The translations under genes and the position numbers were made by a program. DNA of 64,000 nucleotides from an uncultured Pirellula sp. Its GTDB lineage: Bacteria > Planctomycetota > Planctomycetia > Pirellulales > Pirellulaceae. Location: the NCBI GenBank assembly GCA_903892355.1, contig CAITIE010000098.1, positions 1-64,000 of the forward strand. The letters are read 5' to 3'. The notes beneath the pieces were generated by a model that was given only the letters and a program-made list of their open reading frames with translations, did no database searches and was not told the origin of the DNA. How positions within the stretch are numbered: position 1 is the first letter of the stretch; each line of letters begins with the position of its first letter. Positions 58,105 through 64,000 of this stretch are shown here, in pieces.

Positions 58105-59682
58105 ATGGAAATGTCAAAACCAATAAGTGGAAAGCGTTGGATAAAGAGAATAGTCATCGCTGGAATTTTGAGTCCGTATGGTTTTGCGGAGCCTGTTGCC
58201 ATCAACGCGCAGGATAAAGCTCCCGGCCACGTGGCGGTGGATTCGAAGAAAAAGTTGGATGCGGTGGTCACGAATGCACCGGATGAACCACGTCCGACTC
58301 CGGTGACTCGGACAGCGATGAAGCAGTACTTGGAAGATCTGAAGTATCGCACTCCGCGTATTCCTCTTCCTGAGCTGACCGACGAAGAAAAGAAGCTCGC
58401 GATCGAGGATCCTCGAACGTATGGGTATGAGGGTCGGATACGGAAACTCTTCTTGAAAGAGTCGACGGTCAGCAATTACCTTCCGTTTGGGGGTGTATCG
58501 AAAACGGCGAATCCGCAGTCCGTAAGTCGTTCTGGACCAGTCGATCCAAAGATGACCCTCGATTACGCATTCAAGGTACGATTGTTCTGGATCGCAGCTC
58601 GAGGAAACAATTGCCAATATTGCTTAGGGCATCAAGAGTCCAAGCTCTTGGCGGCTGGCATGAATGAAGACGAGATTGCGGCCCTCGACAGCGATTGGGA
58701 ACTTTTTCCGGAGAGTGAGCAAGCCGCATTTTCGTTGGCGCGACGACTGACTCTTCAGCCGCATCTTGTTTCCGACGAAGATATCAATCTTTGCCGCAAG
58801 TTTTATACCGATGAGCAGATCATCGAAATGATCGGATCCATTGCGGGAAACAACGCGATCAATCGATGGAAGGAAGGGGCAGGGGTGCCTCAGTCGACCA
58901 ATGGAGGTAATTTCGGAGCGGCCCCTCAAGGTGCATCGGATCCGAAGAGCAATCCACCGAGCGCGTTGGCCGGCTCTGAGAACCATTCGTATCTGACTGC
59001 GACGTCGGACAAATACTCGAAACGCAAAACCCAGGTTGCTGCGGTGGAGGGAGGGGATCTTTCTTTGGTGCAAAGTTCTCCCACTCAGTTCCAGCGACCT
59101 CCTCTCGAATCAGGCGACGAGTTGAAGCTGCGACTTGATGCGGTCAAGCGGCGGACACCGCGGTTGCCTTTGGTCAATGAGGAAACGGCACGTGAGGTAC
59201 TCAGCGAATTCGTTGAAGAACAACCTGTGCTCCAGTGGCATCGACTTCTTGCGAATTTTCCAATCGCAGGAAAGAGGTTGGTATCGGGGATTGCGATGGC
59301 AAAGCAATCGGATGAACTGTCTCCTGTTTTGCAACTCAAAATCGACTGGGTGATCGCGCGTCAGGATCGAGCTTGGTACGCTGCAGCGCTAGCGAGAGAA
59401 CAGATGCTTGCCGCTGGGGTTAGCCAGGCGGAAATCGATGCCTTGGACAAGGAGATCAAGTTGGGGGATGTGAATATCGCTGATCCCAAGGCGATCGATC
59501 GGGAGCGTGCAATTCTGATACTGGCGAAAAACTTAGCGGCATCACCGATCGTCTTGACCGATCGCCAAACGGCAGTTGCCGTCAAGCTTGCAGGGGCTCG
59601 CGCGGTTACCCAAGCCATCAATTACGCGGCCTATCGAGCCGCCTTTGATCGAATCACCGAAGCTGCCGGTTTAGGATTGTAG
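58105..59682 (+). CDS. Tandem AhpD/carboxymuconolactone-decarboxylase-like protein, second domain degenerate
   Basis: A 525-residue protein with an N-terminal hydrophobic segment that may be a signal. The first AhpD-like domain has the redox motif C170-x2-C173-x2-H176 in 'NNCQYCLGHQESKLLAAGMN' and helices 'ALDSDWELFPESEQAAFSLA' and 'FYTDEQIIEMIGSIAGNNAI'. The second domain (about residues 330-525) repeats the pattern ('DWVIARQDRAWYAAALAREQ', 'MLAAGVSQAEIDALDKEI') but has no cysteines at the motif. Only the first domain can act as a peroxidase- or peroxiredoxin-reductase-type center. A Ser/Gly-rich linker joins them. The function is unknown. Confidence 0.75.
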   Translation: MEMSKPISGKRWIKRIVIAGILSPYGFAEPVAINAQDKAPGHVAVDSKKKLDAVVTNAPDEPRPTPVTRTAMKQYLEDLKYRTPRIPLPELTDEEKKLAIEDPRTYGYEGRIRKLFLKESTVSNYLPFGGVSKTANPQSVSRSGPVDPKMTLDYAFKVRLFWIAARGNNCQYCLGHQESKLLAAGMNEDEIAALDSDWELFPESEQAAFSLARRLTLQPHLVSDEDINLCRKFYTDEQIIEMIGSIAGNNAINRWKEGAGVPQSTNGGNFGAAPQGASDPKSNPPSALAGSENHSYLTATSDKYSKRKTQVAAVEGGDLSLVQSSPTQFQRPPLESGDELKLRLDAVKRRTPRLPLVNEETAREVLSEFVEEQPVLQWHRLLANFPIAGKRLVSGIAMAKQSDELSPVLQLKIDWVIARQDRAWYAAALAREQMLAAGVSQAEIDALDKEIKLGDVNIADPKAIDRERAILILAKNLAASPIVLTDRQTAVAVKLAGARAVTQAINYAAYRAAFDRITEAAGLGL

Positions 59683-59896
59683 AGCGATTTCTAGCCTGGT
59701 CGCCTTGGGAGAAGTATCTAACGGTAACCGTAACGTAGAGGCTAATCTGCAAGCGGCGAGCGGTGCTTGTGTGCGCGGTCCCGTTTTTAGGCATTGGTAC
59801 ACATCCGAACGGCTAGGGGCTATATTGGTTCGAAAATCTCTCCATCGAGTCTCTCGACCGAGCGGCTCGATTCGTTTCGGATCAGGAATTGTAGCT

Positions 59897-62038
59897 ATGC
59901 TTTCAAAGGTTCTGAGTCGTTGGTTTGCAAACACCGGTTTGTGTCTTGTCGGTGCCGTGGTATCGCCCTTCTTGTCCTCCTCAATAGTTAAAGCGGGGGA
60001 ACCGATTTTGAACCGTGATACGTGGGGTGTGCCTCATGTTGTCGCGAGGAGTGAGGAAGACGGCATGTTTGCGCTGGGGTATGCACAAGCCGAAGACCGT
60101 CTGGAGGATATTTATCTCGCGATTCGCACCGGGGTGGGTCGGATGGCAGAGATTCAGGGCAAAGATTTGCTTCAGCAAGATTACATGATGCGGCTCACGC
60201 ATAACGACACCCTTCACCAGGAGTATCTGAAGACGGCCCCTGAGCAACTACGGAAGAACTTGATAGCGTTCGCTGCAGGCATTCAAAAGTACATCGATGA
60301 ACATCCGGGCGAAGCCTCTGAAGTTGCAATTTCGGTGGAGCCTTGGCATCCGTTGGCGGTAGCGCGAGCGATGATTCTGCGTTGGCCGTTGGGAACCATC
60401 ATGGGGGATCTTGGCAATGCTCCTGAGCGAGTGAAGCCAGCGATGGGGTCGAATCAATGGGCGATTTCACCGAAGCGATCAGCAGATGGTTCCGCGATCC
60501 TATTGTCGGATCCGCACCTTACATGGGAAGGGCTTGCGGTTCTCTATGAAGCCAGATTCCACGGTGGCGATCTCCACATGAACGGATACTACTTGATCGG
60601 TTCACCGATGCTCGCCATCGGCCACAACAAATCGGTCGGTTGGGCATTGACCACCGGTGGACCTGATACATCGGACGTGTACAAAATCAAGTTCCGAGCG
60701 CAACCGGAGTTGCAGTACGAATATGACAGTGAGTGGAAACCGATCCGAGTGGAGACATACCAGATTCCGGTGAAGGGTGGCGAACCCGTTTCGAAGCAGG
60801 GCTATTTTACCCATCTAGGACCAGTCGTTAGCGAGCCGGATCTGAAGACAGGTGTTGCGTATGTCGGTGCCTCGCCGTATCTCGATCAGACAGGTTTGTA
60901 CGATCAATTTTATAAGATGGCCAAGACCGCGAATGTTCATGAGTTCAACAAGGTTTTAGGCGAGCATCAGTACAATGAGCAAAACGTGATGTCGGCGGAC
61001 ACGATGGGGAACATTTCCTATGTGCGCAATGGTGCGACACCGATCCGAGCGTCTGGGTACGATTGGAGTCGACCGGTGGATGGCACCACCAGCGCGACCG
61101 CGTGGAAGGGAATTCATCCTCAGTCCGATTTAGTGCATATCATTAATCCAGAATGCGGTTACATGCAGAATTGCAACATCAGTCCTGCCAATATGATGGT
61201 GAACTCTCCACTGACGCCGGACAAGTATCCTTCGTACATCTATAATGTGTCTTGGGATAAGAACAATCCGCGTGGTCGCCGCACGGTCGAACTGTTGGAT
61301 AAAGATGACTCAATCACGCTCGATGAAGCGATCGAGTACACGCTGGATATTCATGATCGTATCGCAGTCCGTTGGCAAAACGAACTGAGGGCGGCTGTAG
61401 CGGAGTCGGTAGAGAAATATAAGAGCGACGCGGATTTTCAGAAGGCGGTTCGTACCATCCTAGATTGGGACGGTCAGTACTCAACCGATGCGACCGCGAC
61501 AGTTCTGTTGAAGTTTTGGCGTCTGAAATGCGGCAAGGCGATCGATTTGTCTCCGCTTGGTAACTCGATGCCATTGCCTGCTGCGTCGCGAGTGCAGTTG
61601 TTGGAAATGCTTCAGCAAACGATGGCTGAGCTGAAGGAACGCTATGGGCGCTGGGATATTCCTTGGGGACAAGTCCACGTGGTAGGGCGGGGTGGCAAGT
61701 ACTATCCTGCTCCTGGTGCCGATTACGACTCCGGGGACAAAGAAGCGAATTTCTCGGAGACGTTGATGGATGTTCGGAGCATCGAATCGAAAGAGAAGCC
61801 GGGTCTGCAGATCGCTAACAGCGGATCGATGGCAATGATACTCATGTTTTTCGATAAAGATGGCGTTCGGTCGTTCACGTGCACGCCTTGGGGGCAATCC
61901 GCGCATCCGGAGTCCAAGCATTTCGTCGATCAAGCGGAGGGGCTTTATTCGAAACGCACCATGAAATCGACGTGGTGGAACCTATCGGAACTCGAAAAGC
62001 ACCTCGAGTCGAGCAAGCGGCTGACCTATTCGCCCTGA
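59897..62038 (+). CDS. Penicillin acylase-family (Ntn hydrolase) protein
   Basis: A 713-residue exported proenzyme. A signal peptide (about 13-34) is followed by the alpha-chain opening 'ILNRDTWGVPHVVARSEEDG' and 'GYAQAEDRLEDI'. The autocatalytic site is 'AMGSNQWAIS', giving Ser185 as the beta-chain N-terminal nucleophile. Further blocks: 'ILLSDPHLTWEGLAVLYEAR', 'IGHNKSVGWALTTGGPDTSD', 'GNISYVRNGATPIR' and 'NCNISPANMMV' with the oxyanion-type Asn. Family members hydrolyse amides such as beta-lactams or acyl-homoserine lactones. The substrate is unassigned; N-acyl-homoserine lactones are one possibility. ATG 59897 with AGGA upstream starts the signal peptide. Confidence 0.9.
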   Translation: MLSKVLSRWFANTGLCLVGAVVSPFLSSSIVKAGEPILNRDTWGVPHVVARSEEDGMFALGYAQAEDRLEDIYLAIRTGVGRMAEIQGKDLLQQDYMMRLTHNDTLHQEYLKTAPEQLRKNLIAFAAGIQKYIDEHPGEASEVAISVEPWHPLAVARAMILRWPLGTIMGDLGNAPERVKPAMGSNQWAISPKRSADGSAILLSDPHLTWEGLAVLYEARFHGGDLHMNGYYLIGSPMLAIGHNKSVGWALTTGGPDTSDVYKIKFRAQPELQYEYDSEWKPIRVETYQIPVKGGEPVSKQGYFTHLGPVVSEPDLKTGVAYVGASPYLDQTGLYDQFYKMAKTANVHEFNKVLGEHQYNEQNVMSADTMGNISYVRNGATPIRASGYDWSRPVDGTTSATAWKGIHPQSDLVHIINPECGYMQNCNISPANMMVNSPLTPDKYPSYIYNVSWDKNNPRGRRTVELLDKDDSITLDEAIEYTLDIHDRIAVRWQNELRAAVAESVEKYKSDADFQKAVRTILDWDGQYSTDATATVLLKFWRLKCGKAIDLSPLGNSMPLPAASRVQLLEMLQQTMAELKERYGRWDIPWGQVHVVGRGGKYYPAPGADYDSGDKEANFSETLMDVRSIESKEKPGLQIANSGSMAMILMFFDKDGVRSFTCTPWGQSAHPESKHFVDQAEGLYSKRTMKSTWWNLSELEKHLESSKRLTYSP

Positions 62039-62067
62039 TCTCGTTCGCGAAGCTGGCTTTGGAAATG

Positions 62068-63189
62068 TTAGGAAGTTAGCAGTTTGCGAAGTGCAGGTTC
62101 GAATGCGTTTGCGTGGCGCAGGAACCCGAGATCCGATGGGTGAGATCCATCGGTCGTATCATCGCGATCGTCGCCGAGTAGGGAATCACCTGAAAGTAGG
62201 TTGATTTTCTCGTCGCCCGCGTCGCGAAGACGCTGGAATTGTTCTTGAAACGCGATGCGGCTGGTGAGATTCCGCTCGCGTTGGCTTTCGATCAGCCACG
62301 CCCCGGAATAACTGCGATCTTCCACCAGCAGGATCGGTACATGGGGCCTGCTCGCCCGTAATTGATGAATAAATGGAATCGTTCGCGCGTTGACTTCGTC
62401 GGCGGTCATGTTGGGCAAGCAGTCCACCACGTAGACAGCCGCATCGATTTCACCCATCAGTGATGCTAGGCTCAAGTCCATACGACCACTTCCGCTAAAT
62501 CCGAGATTGATGGTAGGAATATCAAGCCGACGCCCTAAGATCGCGGGGTGAGGCATTCCCGGGCGCGAAGCGCAGGCGCCTTGAGTGATCGATGTGCCGT
62601 AGAAGACGATTGGCTTCTCATTGCGTGGTGCCACGGTCTGGAATGAGGAGCCCTTGGAAAATCCAACCTTAAGCCTCTCGGTTCCATTGTAGAGTGGGAG
62701 ATAAATGGCGTAGTCGCGGAGGCCCGCAGGCAAGCCCTGTATCAAGGCTCCGATGGTGGCTTGGGATTTCGGTGGGAATACGGCTACCCACTTCCATTGG
62801 CCCGATTCGTCGCGAGCGTAAAGATCCAAGCCGCTGACACCGGTCGCTGGCATATGAGGCATCGCGAGGTTCGCCGAGGTAAGTGCAAAATCAACAAGGA
62901 TTTCCGATGCATCCGTTCGAAAGCGGACCATCATCCCGGCGGAGTGTTTGCTCAATCCCCACACCGAGTCGGGAACATTTCCTTTCGCTTTGGAGGGTAG
63001 CCGATCAAAATATGCTTCGGTCTGTTCGAAAGCTTTTCCCTCGATACCCCAATCCTGAACGTCTGCCCATTCGAGCTCTGCCGAAGACGAAATGGATGCG
63101 GCAAGACTCGCATTGGTTGCGGATCCCAAGGCCCAGGAGGTGACCGATGCAGCTGAGGCGACACTAAGAAACGTGCGTCGATGGATCAT
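62068..63189 (-). CDS. Secreted SGNH hydrolase/lipase-like esterase
   Basis: A 373-residue protein starting at ATG 63189 with a twin-arginine-type signal ('IHRRTFLSVASAASVTSWAL'). An N-terminal beta-sandwich (about 35-180) precedes the SGNH domain. SGNH blocks: Ser in 'VFYGTSITQGACASRPGMPH', Gly in 'INLGFSGSGRMDL', Asn-containing 'VVDCLPNMTADEV', and Asp-x-x-His in 'TTDGSHPSDLG'. These define an esterase with Ser-Asp-His catalysis. Planctomycete members of this two-domain type act on unknown, probably carbohydrate, esters. The longer frame to 63363 lacks a signal and is rejected. Confidence 0.88.
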   Translation of the reverse strand: MIHRRTFLSVASAASVTSWALGSATNASLAASISSSAELEWADVQDWGIEGKAFEQTEAYFDRLPSKAKGNVPDSVWGLSKHSAGMMVRFRTDASEILVDFALTSANLAMPHMPATGVSGLDLYARDESGQWKWVAVFPPKSQATIGALIQGLPAGLRDYAIYLPLYNGTERLKVGFSKGSSFQTVAPRNEKPIVFYGTSITQGACASRPGMPHPAILGRRLDIPTINLGFSGSGRMDLSLASLMGEIDAAVYVVDCLPNMTADEVNARTIPFIHQLRASRPHVPILLVEDRSYSGAWLIESQRERNLTSRIAFQEQFQRLRDAGDEKINLLSGDSLLGDDRDDTTDGSHPSDLGFLRHANAFEPALRKLLTS

Positions 63190-63453
63190 GTTAACTTCGA
63201 GTGAGAGAAGGCTTTTTTCGTGAAGTAGACGATGGGGGTTACGGAAATCGTATCCGAAGATTTGCCTCGTTACGATCGATTCAATACGCAACAGGGTGCT
63301 GGATTTTCTGGAATCCGAACAACAGTGGTCGTTGTACGCAGGAGCGATAATAGACACATGCAATGGGTAGAGCTACCATGTGAATGAGTCTTTTTTCGTA
63401 ATCCCGCAGAAGTGATTCTGTAAGGATTACCAATTTTCGAAGCGAAGGATTCC

Positions 63454-64000
63454 ATGCGCAAGTACATGCTAATCGGTTTGGCCGCGTTGCTCGTCGCCTT
63501 CGCCGTGTATTGGATTATGGTTGCTCCTAACGGCGCTGCGATCCGAGCGGAACAGGAGAAGGCTGCGGCAGCCGCTCGTCGGGGCGAGCGAGAATCGCAA
63601 ATGGTTCAACCGCCGGTGATTGAGGATCCTCGGGTCGCCTATGCTGGGATTTTTCGCAATATCCACCCTGATGTGAAGTATCTGGGTGACGAGAACTGCA
63701 AGAAGTGCCACGAGGAGATATGCACCACGTTTCATGCTCATCCCATGGGGCGATCGGCATCGGTGGCGGGTTCCGATGATTTGGAAACGTACGGACCGGA
63801 GGCAAAGAATCCATCCCAAGTGGGCCCGTATCAATTATTAGCCAAACTTGAAGATGGCAAAATGGTCCATCAAGTCTCTGCGAAGATGGGGGATGGCGAG
63901 GAACTGCCCACGATGGAGTTGCCCGTTTCCATCGCCATCGGTTCTGGAACTCGCGGTCGTTCCTATCTCGTCATGGAAGGTCCTTTAGCATGGCAATCGC
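63454..64000 (+). CDS. Membrane-anchored c-type cytochrome, 3' end outside window
   Basis: The frame is open to the window end (182 codons visible). The ATG at 63454 has AAGGA 5 bases upstream. A membrane anchor or signal helix spans residues 5-23 ('MLIGLAALLVAFAVYWIMV'), followed by an Ala/Arg-rich linker. The first heme motif is CKKCH (residues 82-86) in 'YLGDENCKKCHEEICTTFHA', with 'HPMG' after it. This resembles multiheme c554-type or TPR-cytochrome proteins found in planctomycetes; further CxxCH motifs would be expected beyond the window. Confidence 0.8.
   Translation, partial: MRKYMLIGLAALLVAFAVYWIMVAPNGAAIRAEQEKAAAAARRGERESQMVQPPVIEDPRVAYAGIFRNIHPDVKYLGDENCKKCHEEICTTFHAHPMGRSASVAGSDDLETYGPEAKNPSQVGPYQLLAKLEDGKMVHQVSAKMGDGEELPTMELPVSIAIGSGTRGRSYLVMEGPLAWQS

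Overview
The window looks like a chromosomal segment of a planctomycete, most likely a Pirellulaceae-type member of the Pirellulales. This rests on gene content: three paired sets of planctomycete-specific cytochrome and tail-domain proteins (PSCyt1/PSCyt2/PSD1 with DUF1501, and DUF1592-type with DUF1552), a DUF1559 prepilin-like protein, sulfatase and sialate-esterase remains, a DUF1080 protein and a PQQ-like propeller. No rRNA, tRNA or CRISPR array was recognised.

Layout. 1-7,500: tail of a large repetitive surface protein, an unknown cysteine-motif protein, a divergent PanB-like protein, an NCS1 nucleobase permease translationally coupled to a methyltransferase, and a DUF1080 protein, separated by short palindromic repeats. 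7,500-13,300: a DUF1592/DUF1552 pair into which a four-helix-bundle (S23-like) cassette bounded by inverted repeats appears to have inserted. 13,300-25,900: a decaying accessory zone with an FAD oxidase, a SOUL protein, a PSCyt/DUF1501 pair, a secreted 2H-phosphoesterase-like protein and a PQQ propeller. It also carries three gene remnants (sialate-esterase-like, sulfatase C-terminus, formylglycine-generating-enzyme C-terminus). 25,900-41,000: ceramidase-like, DUF1648, Hint-domain, TPR, EVE, outer-membrane barrel, GH32-like, CoA-binding, orphan DNA methyltransferase and sulfatase genes. Two related GTACTCGTACTC-rich repeat tracts flank the methyltransferase block. 41,000-45,700: a second PSCyt/DUF1501 pair.

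45,744-55,765 (minus strand) is the most interesting part. Nine tightly packed co-directional genes encode, in transcription order: a GcvH-like lipoyl-type carrier, a CobW/COG0523 GTPase, a small HdrA-N-terminus-like cysteine protein, a 2x[4Fe-4S] ferredoxin, a radical SAM protein, a DUF116-polyprenyl-synthetase fusion, a prenyltransferase-beta-like alpha/alpha-barrel protein, a squalene-hopene-type cyclase with an intact DxDD motif, and a NifS/DndA-like cysteine desulfurase. I read this as an uncharacterised pathway that builds, cyclises and then redox- or sulfur-modifies a polyprenyl chain. No product can be named from sequence alone.

56,200-64,000: a small secreted protein, a DUF1559 protein, a two-domain AhpD-like protein whose second domain has lost its cysteines, a penicillin-acylase-family Ntn hydrolase, a SGNH hydrolase, and the start of a c-type cytochrome that runs off the window.
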